From NCBI RefSeq assembly GCF_028823535.1, contig NZ_JAQIYM010000018.1:1-64000 (forward strand): a DNA stretch of 64,000 nt, written 5' to 3'. Origin of the DNA: Pseudomonas serbica (lineage in GTDB: Bacteria; Pseudomonadota; Gammaproteobacteria; Pseudomonadales; Pseudomonadaceae). The notes beneath the pieces were generated by a model. It was given only the letters and a program-made list of their open reading frames with translations. It was not told where the DNA came from and ran no database searches. This document shows, piece after piece, positions 31,023 to 39,891 of the stretch (position 1 is its first letter; the number at the start of each line of letters is the position of its first letter). The position numbers and the translations under genes are program-made.

Positions 31023-31796
31023 TCAGCCCTGGTCGCCACCGCCCACCGGCATGACCATGCCGGTGATGTAGGACGCCTCGTCGCTGGCCAGGAACAGAAT
31101 CGCAGCGGCCTGCTCGTCGAGGGTGCCGTAGCGCTTCATCAGGCTGCTATCGAGGGTCTGATCGACGATCTGCTGGTACCAGTCCTTCTCTTGCTCAGTC
31201 TGCTCGGCCGCGTTGCGCGGCACTCGCCGTGGCGGTGCCTCGGTGCCGCCGGGGGCAGTGGCATTGACCCGGACACCACGACCGGCGGTTTCGAACGCCA
31301 GGCAAGCGGTCAGCGCGTTCACCCCGCCCTTGGCTGCACCGTAGGGCACACGGTTGACGCTGCGGGTGGCGATCGACGACACGTTGACGATCGCACCACT
31401 GCCCTGCTCCAGCATGTACGGCAAGGCGGCATGGCAGCACCACAGGGTCGGAAACAGCGAACGGCGCACCTCGGCCTCGATCTGCGACGCTTCGTAGTGC
31501 TCGAACGGCTTGGCCCAGATGGTCCCGCCGACGTTATTGACCAGCACATCGAGACGAGCAAAACGCTCGACGGCCGCTTGCATGACCCGATTGCATTCCT
31601 CGTATTGCTCAAGGTCGGCGGTCAGGGCCAGGACCTGGCTGTGCAGGGCCAATTGCTCCTGCACCTCGAACACCAGGTCGGAGCGATCGACCAGGATCAG
31701 CTTCGCGCCTTCAGCGGCCATGCGCTCGGCAACGCGCCGACCGATACCTTGTGCAGCCCCGGTGATCAGCGCGACTTTGTCGTGGAATCTGTTCAT
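31023..31796 (-). CDS. benD: Benzoate cis-diol dehydrogenase
   Basis: About 257 residues of the short-chain dehydrogenase family. TGAAQGIG near residue 13 binds NAD. NNVGG, the catalytic Ser in VSSIATRS and the YGAAK catalytic Tyr-Lys are visible. It oxidises the benzoate cis-diol (1,2-dihydroxycyclohexa-3,5-diene-1-carboxylate) to catechol and CO2. It is the last gene of benABCD. GAGGT lies five bases before the ATG at 31796. Confidence 0.93.
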   Translation of the reverse strand: MNRFHDKVALITGAAQGIGRRVAERMAAEGAKLILVDRSDLVFEVQEQLALHSQVLALTADLEQYEECNRVMQAAVERFARLDVLVNNVGGTIWAKPFEHYEASQIEAEVRRSLFPTLWCCHAALPYMLEQGSGAIVNVSSIATRSVNRVPYGAAKGGVNALTACLAFETAGRGVRVNATAPGGTEAPPRRVPRNAAEQTEQEKDWYQQIVDQTLDSSLMKRYGTLDEQAAAILFLASDEASYITGMVMPVGGGDQG

Positions 31797-31821
31797 GTGT
31801 ACCTCGTGGGTTTTCTGGGTC

Positions 31822-32835
31822 TCAGGCCGCGCTGGCGGCGAATTTCTCATAGTAGAAATTGGCCGGCGCAATGCCCTGCTCACGAATGAACTGGCTGACC
31901 GCCTCGACCATCGGCGGCGGACCGCACAGGTACACATCGACGTCGCCGTCGTTCAAGTGCCCGGGCTCGATATGCTGGGTCACGTAGCCCTTGCGCGGGT
32001 GCTGGCTGTCCGGGTTGGCCACGCAGGCGCTGTAGGTGAAGTTGGGGATGCGCGCGGCGAAGGCTTCCAGGCGGTCGAGTTCCACCAGGTCGAAGTCGTT
32101 GGTCACGCCGTAGATCAGGTGCAGCGGGTGCTCACTGCCCTGCTCGGCGATCTTCTCCAGCATCGCGGTGAACGGCGCCAGCCCGGTGCCGCCGGCCAGC
32201 AGCAACAACGGCCGACGGATATCGCGCAGATAAAAACTGCCCAAAGGACCTGCCAGGCTCATGCTGTCGCCGGCCTTGGCCATGCCGGTAAGGAAGCTGC
32301 TCATCAGGCCACCAGGCACGTTGCGAATCAGGAAGCTGACTTCACCGTCGCGCTGCAGCGAACTGAACGAATAGGCGCGGGTCTGCTCGCTGCCGGGAAC
32401 GCCGAGGTTCACATATTGGCCTGGCAGGAACGCCAATTTGCTCAAGGACTCGCCCTTGATCGACAGGGCGATGGTGCTGTCGGACAACTGGCGCACGGCG
32501 CTGATGGTGGCGTCATAGCTGGCCTGGCTTGTACGGCAGACATCCGAGGACACCGGCACCCGCACCACGCAATCGCTCTTGGCGCGCATCTGGCAGGTCA
32601 GGACATAACCCTGCCCGGCCTCTTCGGGGCTGAGGGCATCTTCGATGTATTCCTCACCCAGATCGTAGCTGCCCGCTTCGGCAAAGCACTTGCAGGTGCC
32701 GCAGGCGCCGTCGCGGCAGTCCAGCGGAATATTGATGCCCTGGCGGTAAGCGGCATCGGCCACGGTTTCGCCGGCATTGGCGTCGATGAACCGGGTGACG
32801 CCGTCTTCGAAATTGAACGCAATGGAATGGGTCAT
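31822..32835 (-). CDS. benC: Benzoate 1,2-dioxygenase electron transfer component
   Basis: About 337 residues. An N-terminal plant-type [2Fe-2S] ferredoxin domain shows CRDGACGTCKC and a distal Cys in LTCQMR. A flavin domain (RAYSFSSLQRDGEVSFLIRN) and an NAD domain (LLLAGGTGLAPFTAML, YLCGPPPMVEAV) follow. It passes electrons from NADH to the BenAB oxygenase. The start at 32835 precedes the ferredoxin's first strand; the longer frame is rejected. Confidence 0.95.
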   Translation of the reverse strand: MTHSIAFNFEDGVTRFIDANAGETVADAAYRQGINIPLDCRDGACGTCKCFAEAGSYDLGEEYIEDALSPEEAGQGYVLTCQMRAKSDCVVRVPVSSDVCRTSQASYDATISAVRQLSDSTIALSIKGESLSKLAFLPGQYVNLGVPGSEQTRAYSFSSLQRDGEVSFLIRNVPGGLMSSFLTGMAKAGDSMSLAGPLGSFYLRDIRRPLLLLAGGTGLAPFTAMLEKIAEQGSEHPLHLIYGVTNDFDLVELDRLEAFAARIPNFTYSACVANPDSQHPRKGYVTQHIEPGHLNDGDVDVYLCGPPPMVEAVSQFIREQGIAPANFYYEKFAASAA

Positions 32836-32845
32836 GACGGCTGCC

Positions 32846-33334
32846 TCACAAGTGGTAAACATCGATGACCTGGCGAACGTAGTCGTTCTTCAGGATCACT
32901 TTCTTGGCCTTGATCAGCGGGTTTTCACCGCGCACGTCGAGGGTGTAGAAACTGCTGCCGAAATAGCTGTCGACGGTCTTGTAGCGAAAGCTCAGGGTGT
33001 GCCAGTTGAAGCGCACCTTGCACAGGCCGTCGGCTTGTTCGAGCAGCTCGATGTTGCTGATGTTGTGGGACGTGCGGGTGTCCGGCACGCTGGCACTGGA
33101 ACGCTCGGTCTTGATGCGGAACACGCGGTCTTCCAGGCCCGTGCGGTTGCCGTACCAGATCAACGAGATTTCCCGCTGCGGGTCCTCGGTCAGTTCGTCG
33201 TTGTCGTCCCAGGACGGCATCCAGTACGTCGCGTCGGGGGCGTACATTTCCAGCCATTCGTCCCACTGGCGGTCGTCGAGGTAGCGTGCTTCACGATAGA
33301 GGAAGTCGCGCACCGCTTCATAGGAAAGGGTCAT
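32846..33334 (-). CDS. benB: Benzoate 1,2-dioxygenase small (beta) subunit
   Basis: 162 residues of the ring-hydroxylating dioxygenase beta-subunit fold, with FLYREARYLDDRQWDEWLEM near the start and the cone-shaped sheet pattern after it. It completes the alpha3-beta3 oxygenase with BenA. Its ATG overlaps the benA stop by four bases, so translation is coupled. Confidence 0.95.
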   Translation of the reverse strand: MTLSYEAVRDFLYREARYLDDRQWDEWLEMYAPDATYWMPSWDDNDELTEDPQREISLIWYGNRTGLEDRVFRIKTERSSASVPDTRTSHNISNIELLEQADGLCKVRFNWHTLSFRYKTVDSYFGSSFYTLDVRGENPLIKAKKVILKNDYVRQVIDVYHL

Positions 33335-34695
33335 TGCACGTCCTCCACGGCGATCAGTTTCGACTGCTCGGCCGCCAAGGCCTTGAGCATGGTCTGCTGC
33401 CAGTACTTGTGTTGCAGCACGAACAGGCCTTCGTCTTCGGTACGCACGCCGCTGAGCAGCGGGTGCAGGTCGATTTCCTTGGCCGCCTCGTCAGCGCCTT
33501 CGATCCAGTGCTCGGCGCCACGGGACATGTCGTTCCAGGTGGTGACGCTGCCCTGGTAGCTGGTCTGGCAGGAGCGGAATTCTTCCAGGTCGTCCGGCGT
33601 GGCCATGCCGCTGACGTTGAAGAAATCTTCGTACTGACGAATCCGGCTCGAACGCGCGTGGTCGCTTTCGCCTTTGGGGGCGATGCAATAGATGGTGATC
33701 TCCGTGCGGTTGACCGAGATCGGCCGGGCGATACGGATCTGCGAGCTGAACTGGTCCATCAGGTACACGTTGGGGTACAGGCACAGGTTGCGCGAGTTCT
33801 CGATCATCCAGTCGGCGCGGGCCTTGCCGAAGTCCTGGGCGAGCTCGTCGCGACGTTCGTACAGTGGACGGTCCTCGGGGTTGGCCCAGCGGGTCCAGAG
33901 CAGCATGTGGCCTTTGTCGAAGGAGTAAAAACCACCGCCCTGCTTGGCCCAGCTACCGGCGCTCATGGTCGGGTTGGTGTCACCGGCTTCGCGCTGTTTG
34001 CGCTGGTTCTGGGTGGCTGCGTAGTTCCAGTGCACGGAGCTGACGTGGTAACCGTCGGCACCGTTTTCGGCGGTGAGTTTCCAGTTGCCTTCGTAGATGT
34101 AGCTGGAAGAACCGCGCAGCACTTCCAGGCCGTCGGCGGACTGGTCGACGATCATGTCGATGATCTTCGCCGACTCGCCCAGGTGCTCGACCAGCGGCAC
34201 CACATCAGCCTTGAGGCTGCCGAACAGGAAGCCGCGATAGGACTCGAAGCGCGCAACCTTGGTCAGGTCGTGGGAGCCTTCGCAGTTGAAGCTCGCCGGG
34301 TAGCCCGCCTGGGCCGGATCCTTGACCTTGAGCAGCTTGCCGGAGTTGTTGAACGTCCAGCCGTGGAACGGGCAGGTGTACGAGCTTTTGTTGCCGGATT
34401 TATGCCGGCACAGGGTCGCGCCGCGATGACTGCAGGCGTTGATGAACGCGTTCAGCACACCGTCCTTGTTGCGCGCGATGAAGATCGACTGGCGCCCCAT
34501 GGTGGTGGTGTAGAAATCGTTGATGTTGGGGATCTGGCTTTCGTGCGCCAGGTACAGCCAGTTGCCTTCGAAGATGTGTTCCATCTCCAGATCGAACAAC
34601 CGGGGGTCGGTGAACATCTCGCGCTTGCAGCGATAGATGCCCTGCTCTGGGTCGTCTTCAAGCAGGGATTGCAAATATTCAGGTCGCAGGGTCAT
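33331..34695 (-). CDS. benA: Benzoate 1,2-dioxygenase large (alpha) subunit
   Basis: About 454 residues. The Rieske motif is complete: Cys88-X-His90-X17-Cys108-X2-His111. The mononuclear iron region NGADGYHVSSVHWNYAATQN near residue 210 supplies the two His ligands. It adds O2 to benzoate to give the cis-diol. The start at 34695 has GGAGG at eight bases. BenR boxes lie 65-100 bases upstream. It heads benABCD. Confidence 0.96.
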   Translation of the reverse strand: MTLRPEYLQSLLEDDPEQGIYRCKREMFTDPRLFDLEMEHIFEGNWLYLAHESQIPNINDFYTTTMGRQSIFIARNKDGVLNAFINACSHRGATLCRHKSGNKSSYTCPFHGWTFNNSGKLLKVKDPAQAGYPASFNCEGSHDLTKVARFESYRGFLFGSLKADVVPLVEHLGESAKIIDMIVDQSADGLEVLRGSSSYIYEGNWKLTAENGADGYHVSSVHWNYAATQNQRKQREAGDTNPTMSAGSWAKQGGGFYSFDKGHMLLWTRWANPEDRPLYERRDELAQDFGKARADWMIENSRNLCLYPNVYLMDQFSSQIRIARPISVNRTEITIYCIAPKGESDHARSSRIRQYEDFFNVSGMATPDDLEEFRSCQTSYQGSVTTWNDMSRGAEHWIEGADEAAKEIDLHPLLSGVRTEDEGLFVLQHKYWQQTMLKALAAEQSKLIAVEDVQ

Positions 34696-34759
34696 GGCCG
34701 CCGCCTCCATTGTTATTGTTCAGGCAGGGGTCATGCTAGGACGGGGCGATGGGGCGGAC

Positions 34760-34774
34760 TATCCGCGGGGTGCA
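34760..34774 (-). promoter_or_regulatory. BenR/XylS half-site, promoter-proximal (TGCA-N6-GGATA)
   Basis: On the minus strand this reads TGCACCCCGCGGATA, fitting the XylS/BenR consensus TGCA-N6-GGNTA. It is 65 bases before benA and exactly 21 bases from the distal copy, as in the Pm promoter. Confidence 0.85.
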
Positions 34775-34780
34775 GACCTT

Positions 34781-34795
34781 TATCCGTTTTGTGCA
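34781..34795 (-). promoter_or_regulatory. BenR/XylS half-site, promoter-distal (TGCA-N6-GGATA)
   Basis: On the minus strand this reads TGCACAAAACGGATA. With the proximal copy it forms the tandem site needed for BenR activation of benA. Confidence 0.85.
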
Positions 34796-34824
34796 GGGGC
34801 TTGGGATGGACACCGCCCCCCCTT

Positions 34825-34915
34825 TGTAGGAGCTGGCTTGCCAGCGAAAGCGGTGGGTCAGGCAACTTCAATGTCGCCTGATACGCCGCCTTCGCTGGCA
34901 AGCCAGCTCCTACAG
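34825..34915. repeat. REPIN between benA promoter and benR
   Basis: TGTAGGAGCTGGCTTGCCAG and a matching reverse complement ending AGCTCCTACA enclose about 45 bases. The element is of the GCTGGCTTGCCAGC type. Confidence 0.85.
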
Positions 34916-34929
34916 GGGGTCGGGTTGAC

Positions 34930-35886
34930 TCAGTGGCGGCGCTTGAGGGTGTCGGACGGCAACTCGCCGAACTGCTTGCGGTAGCTGTCGGAGAACCGGC
35001 CCAGGTGCAGGAAGCCGTAGTCCATCGCCACCTCGGTAACGTTGCGCACGTTGCAGGTCGGGTCGCTCAGGCAGGCGTTGATGCGCTCCAGACGTTTCTG
35101 GCGCAGGTAGTTTTTCGGCGTCACGCCGGCGTTGCGTTCGAACAGGCCGTACAGCGAACGCAGGCTCATGTGCGCCTGGCGCGCCAGTTCTTCGCTGTCG
35201 ATGTCCTGCTTGAGGTTATTGGCGATGTAATCGGCAATCGCCTCGAAGGTCGCCGTCTGCGAGCCCAGTTCAAGGCGGCAGACATTGGTTTTCATCAGGC
35301 TGAGCATCTTGCTGACGATGATCTGCGTGTAATGTTCCTGCACCCTGGGAATCTGCTCGGTGGACTCGGCCTCCTGGCAGATCATTGCCAGCAGGTTGAC
35401 GAATCCTTCCAGTTCATCGAGCTGATAACGGTTTTCCAGGAACCGCACGCCCTGCCCCGGATAGCGCCAGCGCTGCTCATCGCAGACGGACTCGAACAAG
35501 CGGGTCGGGACTTTGAGGATGAATTTTTCGCAATCGGCAGAATACGTCAGGTCCACCGGATCGTCTGGGTTGATCAGCAACAGTTCGCCGGGGGCGAAGT
35601 AGTGTTCCTGGCCGTGACCACGCCACAGGCAGTTGCCGCGCAGCAGCACTTGCAGGTGGTAGATGCTCTCCAGCGCGCCGGACGTCACCCGCACACTGGC
35701 ACCGTAGCTGATGCGGCACAGGTCGAGACTGGCGAATTTACGATGATCGAGGCTGGCCAGGGGGCGACCGGCGCGGGGCATGAGGATGCAGTGATTACCG
35801 ACGTGCTGATTGACGTAGCCCGACACCGCGTAGGGGTCGGCATGGTCGAATACTCTGCTGCGCTGACTCAACAGTTGAGTTTGCAT
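34930..35886 (-). CDS. benR: AraC/XylS-family activator of benzoate genes
   Basis: 318 residues. The N-terminal ligand-binding half contains YHLQVLLRGNCLWRGHGQEH. The C-terminal half carries two helix-turn-helices, with DSEELARQAHMSLRSLYGLF and VTEVAMDYGFLHLGRFSDSY, as in XylS and BenR. It would bind benzoate and activate benABCD through the tandem TGCA-N6-GGATA sites. It lies directly upstream of benA on the same strand, separated by a REPIN. Confidence 0.93.
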   Translation of the reverse strand: MQTQLLSQRSRVFDHADPYAVSGYVNQHVGNHCILMPRAGRPLASLDHRKFASLDLCRISYGASVRVTSGALESIYHLQVLLRGNCLWRGHGQEHYFAPGELLLINPDDPVDLTYSADCEKFILKVPTRLFESVCDEQRWRYPGQGVRFLENRYQLDELEGFVNLLAMICQEAESTEQIPRVQEHYTQIIVSKMLSLMKTNVCRLELGSQTATFEAIADYIANNLKQDIDSEELARQAHMSLRSLYGLFERNAGVTPKNYLRQKRLERINACLSDPTCNVRNVTEVAMDYGFLHLGRFSDSYRKQFGELPSDTLKRRH

Positions 35887-35983
35887 AATCGGGTCACTCT
35901 CATTGTTATTATGGATTGCATCGAGCCATTCTAGAACACTGCATCAGTCGCCAGAGATTTTCCAGACAGCTAACCGAAACCCA

Positions 35984-36073
35984 TGTGGGAGCGAGCCTGC
36001 TCGCGAAAGCGGAATGTCAGTCAACATTGATGTTGACGCTGACTCCGTCTTCGCGAGCAGGCTCGCTCCCACA
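35984..36073. repeat. REPIN between benR and catA
   Basis: TGTGGGAGCGAGCCTGCTCG and its inverted partner ending CGCTCCCACA flank about 45 bases, the same type as at 3647. Confidence 0.85.
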
Positions 36074-36084
36074 GGGTCGTGCGA

Positions 36085-37014
36085 TCAGTCTTCCAGTGCG
36101 CGAACCCGCTCGTGGCGCTGTTGCTCTTCCGGCTGGGCGGACGACTGCAGGGTGAAATCGAATTCGATTTCGGCAAAACGACCGCTGACACCATGGGCCG
36201 CCGCGCGCTGTTGATCGTCGCTGAAAGTGATCTTGGCGATCAGCTCATCACGGGTGGCGTAGGCGAAGTCGTCATGCAGGTACTTCTCGCCATCCAGGTT
36301 GATCTGGGTCGTTAGGTGGCGATGATCCGCCGCGGAAATGAAGAAGTGCACGTGCGCCGGGCGCTGGCCATGACGGCCCAGTTGATCGAGCAGTTGCTGG
36401 GTCGGACCATCCGGTGGGCAGCCGTAGCCCGACGGCACGATGCTGCGGAAACGGTAGCGGCCTTCGGCGTCGGTGACGATGCGGCGACGCAGGTTGAATT
36501 CCGATTGCGTTGGGTCGAAGTACGAGTAGGTACCACCGGTGTTGGCGTGCCACACGTCCACCACGGCACCGGCCAGGGGTTCGCCGGCGGTGTTGAACAC
36601 GCGACCTTGCATGAACAGGGTCACACCTGGATCGACGCCGTCGTCCAGGCGCGCTTCGCCCTGGGACAGCGGTGCGCCGGCCACGTACAGCGGGCCTTCG
36701 ATGGTGCGCGGGGTGCCGCCGGACTTGCCGGCCTGCTCGTCTTCGGCGTCCATCAGCAGGTCGAGGTAGTGCTCCAGGCCGAGACCGGCCACCACCAGCC
36801 CGGCTTCCTGGCGTGCACCCAGCACGTTCAGGTAGTTGACCGCTTTCCAGAACTCTTCCGGGGTAACCGCCAGGTCTTCGATGATGTTCACCGAGTCACG
36901 CAGGATGCGGTAGATCAAGGCCTTGGTGCGTGGGCTGCCGGCATCATTGTGCAGGCCGCTGGCCTCTTCGAGAAATTTCTGGACTTCGGCAGTGTGGGAA
37001 ATCTTGACGTTCAT
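36085..37014 (-). CDS. catA: Catechol 1,2-dioxygenase
   Basis: 309 residues of the intradiol dioxygenase family. Iron ligands are visible: Tyr in GGTYSYFD, Tyr in VPSGYGCPPDGPT, and two His in RPAHVHFFI. The N-terminal helical dimer domain (EVQKFLEEASGLHNDAGSPR) is complete. It cleaves catechol to cis,cis-muconate. It is the third gene of catBCA, 52 bases after catC. Confidence 0.95.
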   Translation of the reverse strand: MNVKISHTAEVQKFLEEASGLHNDAGSPRTKALIYRILRDSVNIIEDLAVTPEEFWKAVNYLNVLGARQEAGLVVAGLGLEHYLDLLMDAEDEQAGKSGGTPRTIEGPLYVAGAPLSQGEARLDDGVDPGVTLFMQGRVFNTAGEPLAGAVVDVWHANTGGTYSYFDPTQSEFNLRRRIVTDAEGRYRFRSIVPSGYGCPPDGPTQQLLDQLGRHGQRPAHVHFFISAADHRHLTTQINLDGEKYLHDDFAYATRDELIAKITFSDDQQRAAAHGVSGRFAEIEFDFTLQSSAQPEEQQRHERVRALED

Positions 37015-37066
37015 TCTGGGTTCCTCATCTTGTAATTATTAGCGTAGCGCGCTGGACAGGCTGGGC

Positions 37067-37357
37067 TCAGCGGTCATCGTCACGGATGGAAGAAGGATGC
37101 CGGCACATCGCGTCGATCTCGATGGCCATGTACGGAAACAGCGGCAGTTGCATCAGCAGGTCATGCAGCTCCTGGACGCTGTCGACATCGAACACGCTGT
37201 AGTTGGCATAGTGGCCGGCGATGCGCCACAGGTGACGCCACTTGCCCTGCTCTTGCAGGCGCTGGGCCAGGGCCTTTTCGTCGGCCTTGAGCTTGGCCGC
37301 CGCTTCAGGATTCATGTCGACCGGCAGGTTCACGGTCATTTTTACGTGGAACAGCAT
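37067..37357 (-). CDS. catC: Muconolactone delta-isomerase
   Basis: About 96 residues, the usual length. It starts MLFHVKMTVNLPVDM and contains GKWRHLWRIAGHYANYSVFD. It isomerises muconolactone to 3-oxoadipate enol-lactone. GAGGAG lies eight bases before the ATG at 37357. It sits between catB and catA. Confidence 0.95.
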   Translation of the reverse strand: MLFHVKMTVNLPVDMNPEAAAKLKADEKALAQRLQEQGKWRHLWRIAGHYANYSVFDVDSVQELHDLLMQLPLFPYMAIEIDAMCRHPSSIRDDDR

Positions 37358-37367
37358 AATGCTCTCC

Positions 37368-38507
37368 TCAGGCTTGATGAATAGTCTTGTCGCGACGGAA
37401 GAACGCCAGGCGCTCCTCATCCAGGCTCAGGCCCAGACCCGGCGTGATGGGTACATGCAGTTCGAAATCGCGATAGACCAGCGGCTCACTGAGAATGTCC
37501 TCGGTCAGCAGCAGCGGACCGAACAGCTCGGTGTCCCACGCCAGTTTGTTCAGGGTGACGAAAGCATGGGCCGAGGCCATGGTGCCGATCCCGCCTTCGA
37601 GCATGGTGCCGCCGTACAGGGCGATACCGGCCGCTTCGGCGATCGAGGCGGTGCGCAACACGGCGCGCGGGCCGCCGTTCTTGGCGATCTTCAGGGCAAA
37701 CACCGAGGCCGCGCCTTCGCGCGCCAGGTTGAAGGCGTCTTCCACGCACTCGATGGATTCGTCGGCCATGATCGGCGCCGGGCTCATGGCATTCAGGCGT
37801 GCCATGCCAGCGCGGTTGTTACGCGAGATCGGCTGTTCGATCAGGTCGATGCCGTTGGTTCCCAGGACCCGGCAGGCACGCAAGGCCACCGCTTCGTCCC
37901 ATGCCTGGTTGACGTCGACCCTGACGCTCGCGCGATCGCCGAGGGCTTTCTTGATCGCGATCACGTGGGCCAGGTCGCGATTGACTTCGCCGGCACCGAT
38001 TTTCAGTTTGAAGATGCGATGGCGGCGCAGGTCGAGCATTTTTTCCGCTTCGGCGATGTCCTTCTCGGTATCGCCACTGGCCAGGGTCCAGGCCACGGGC
38101 AGCGAGTCACGCACGCGACCGCCCAGCAATTCGCTGACTGGCAGGCCAAGGCGCTTGCCCTGGGCGTCGAGCAGCGCGGTTTCCAGGCCGGATTTGGCGA
38201 AGGTGTTGCCACGGATACTGCGCTCCAGGCGCAACATCGCCGCGTTGACATTGGCGCTGTCCTGGCCGATCAACAGCGGTGCGAAGTGCTTGTCGATGTT
38301 GGTCTTGATGCTGTCGGGGCTTTCGTTGCCATAGGCCAGGCCACCAATGGTGGTGGATTCGCCGATACCTTCGATGCCATCGGCGCAGCGCACGCGAATG
38401 ACCACCAGGGTCTGGTTCTGCATGGTGTGCATCGCCAGCTTGTGCGGGCGGATGGTCGGCAGATCGACGATAATCGTCTCGATCGATTCAATGGCTGTAG
38501 CAAGCAT
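37368..38507 (-). CDS. catB: Muconate cycloisomerase
   Basis: About 379 residues of the enolase superfamily. The KLKIGAG catalytic Lys, DVNQAWDE metal Asp, EQP Glu and ADES Asp-Glu ligands are visible in order. It converts cis,cis-muconate to muconolactone. The start at 38507 (MLATAIESIETI) fits the family; an extension to 38636 crosses the promoter and is rejected. It is divergent from catR, which activates it with muconate as inducer. Confidence 0.95.
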   Translation of the reverse strand: MLATAIESIETIIVDLPTIRPHKLAMHTMQNQTLVVIRVRCADGIEGIGESTTIGGLAYGNESPDSIKTNIDKHFAPLLIGQDSANVNAAMLRLERSIRGNTFAKSGLETALLDAQGKRLGLPVSELLGGRVRDSLPVAWTLASGDTEKDIAEAEKMLDLRRHRIFKLKIGAGEVNRDLAHVIAIKKALGDRASVRVDVNQAWDEAVALRACRVLGTNGIDLIEQPISRNNRAGMARLNAMSPAPIMADESIECVEDAFNLAREGAASVFALKIAKNGGPRAVLRTASIAEAAGIALYGGTMLEGGIGTMASAHAFVTLNKLAWDTELFGPLLLTEDILSEPLVYRDFELHVPITPGLGLSLDEERLAFFRRDKTIHQA

Positions 38508-38593
38508 TTCGATACCCGTCAGGTTCTTGAAGTTCTGGGTCCGATTCTCATACGGCTTTTTCCGGGCGGCCAATATAGAATTGGTCTGGTTTG

Positions 38594-38608
38594 ATACCTT
38601 GAAGGTAT
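38594..38608. promoter_or_regulatory. Candidate CatR binding dyad ATACC-TTGAA-GGTAT
   Basis: A perfect 5-5-5 inverted repeat of the LysR T-N11-A type in the catB-catR divergent region, 26 bases before the catR start and about 85 bases before catB. Confidence 0.75.
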
Positions 38609-38634
38609 GCAACCACTGAAGATCCGGAGGCTCC

Positions 38635-39531
38635 ATGGAACTGCGTCACCTACGTTACTTTCAGGTGTTGGCTCAAACCCTCAATTTCACCCGCGCCGCT
38701 GAACGGCTGCACATCGCCCAGCCGCCCTTGAGCCGGCAGATCCAGCAACTGGAGGATGAACTGGGGGTGATGCTGCTCGAGCGTGGCCGGCCGCTGAGGC
38801 TGACCGACGCCGGACGGTTTTTCCATGAGCACTCGACCGCCCTGCTCGACCAGTTGCACAAGGTCTGCGACAACACGCGGCGCATTGGCCTGGGGGAGAA
38901 GACCTGGCTGGGGATCGGCTTTGCGCCATCGACGCTGTACGGCGTACTGCCGCAACTGATTCGCCGCTTGCGCAGCGGAGAACCGCTGGAGCTGGAACTC
39001 GGGCTGTCGGAGATGACCACGTTGCAGCAGGTCCAGGCGCTCAAGGCGGGGCGCATCGATGTCGGCTTCGGTCGCATTCGCATCGACGATCCGGCCATCA
39101 TCCAGAGCGTGCTCACCGAAGACCGTCTGGTGGCTGCCCTCCCCGCCGGGCACCCGCTGCTGGCTGGCCCCGTGAGCCTGCGCGACCTGGCCCGGGAGCC
39201 CTTCGTGCTGTACCCCGGCAACCCGCGCCCCAGCTATGCCGACCACGTGATCGCGCTGTTCGAATCCTATGGGGTGAGCATCCATGTGGCGCAATGGACC
39301 AATGAGCTGCAAACGGCGATCGGGTTGGTGGGAGCCGGGATCGGGATCACGCTGGTGCCAGCCTCGGTGCAGTTGGTGCACCGCGACGACATCGGTTTCA
39401 CCCCGCTGCTGGAAGACAACGCCACCTCGCCGATCATTCTCAGCCGGCGGGTGGGCGACGTGTCACCAGGGTTGAATCATTGCTTGCGGGTGATCGACGA
39501 CCTGTTGCCTCAGACAATCACGCCCTTGTAG
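38635..39531 (+). CDS. catR: LysR-type activator of cat genes
   Basis: 298 residues. The N-terminal helix-turn-helix is ELRHLRYFQVLAQTLNFTRA through QPPLSRQIQQLEDELG. The C-terminal effector domain follows. Length and the LRHLRYF start match CatR/BenM-like proteins. GGAGGCTCC precedes the ATG. It is divergent from catB, and the ATACC-N5-GGTAT dyad lies between them, the usual CatR layout. It should respond to cis,cis-muconate. Confidence 0.93.
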   Translation: MELRHLRYFQVLAQTLNFTRAAERLHIAQPPLSRQIQQLEDELGVMLLERGRPLRLTDAGRFFHEHSTALLDQLHKVCDNTRRIGLGEKTWLGIGFAPSTLYGVLPQLIRRLRSGEPLELELGLSEMTTLQQVQALKAGRIDVGFGRIRIDDPAIIQSVLTEDRLVAALPAGHPLLAGPVSLRDLAREPFVLYPGNPRPSYADHVIALFESYGVSIHVAQWTNELQTAIGLVGAGIGITLVPASVQLVHRDDIGFTPLLEDNATSPIILSRRVGDVSPGLNHCLRVIDDLLPQTITPL

Positions 39532-39540
39532 CGCCGAGCC

Positions 39541-39780
39541 TCAACCGGCAAAAGCCCGGCGCCCGGCGCTGATCTCGGTGCGCAATTCAGCAATAAAGTC
39601 GGAAATGGTCCGTACGCTGGTCAACCGCTCGGTCGAAACACCGGCGATCATCAACTTGACTTGCCCGCTGGCGGGCTCAAAGACCTCGATGCGCAGCAGC
39701 CCGCCGCTCTCCGTGCACTCGCAAGCCAGGGGCTCGAAACCGGACTCTACGATGTTGCAAAGCACTGAAATGGGAACCAT
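39541..39780 (-). CDS. DUF1652-like small protein
   Basis: About 79 residues, MVPISVLCNIVESGFEPLAC followed by RIEVFEPASGQVKLMIAGVS and SDFIAELRTEI. The order CEC, G-x-V and a C-terminal helix fits the Pseudomonas family DUF1652. GGAGGC precedes the ATG at 39780. Function unknown; it converges on catR. Confidence 0.8.
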   Translation of the reverse strand: MVPISVLCNIVESGFEPLACECTESGGLLRIEVFEPASGQVKLMIAGVSTERLTSVRTISDFIAELRTEISAGRRAFAG

Positions 39781-39891
39781 GGCCGATGCCTCCGTGGCAA
39801 TTGATCGAAACGGACCCAATGAGAATAGAGGCGATTCTCCGATTCTGCTGCAGTGATTAATGTTATCTGCTTCTCATTTTCCAGCCTTTGT

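Noticed and set aside
37242..38594. 450-codon plus-strand open frame
   Set aside because: Antisense to catB and catC, which are unmistakable enzymes.
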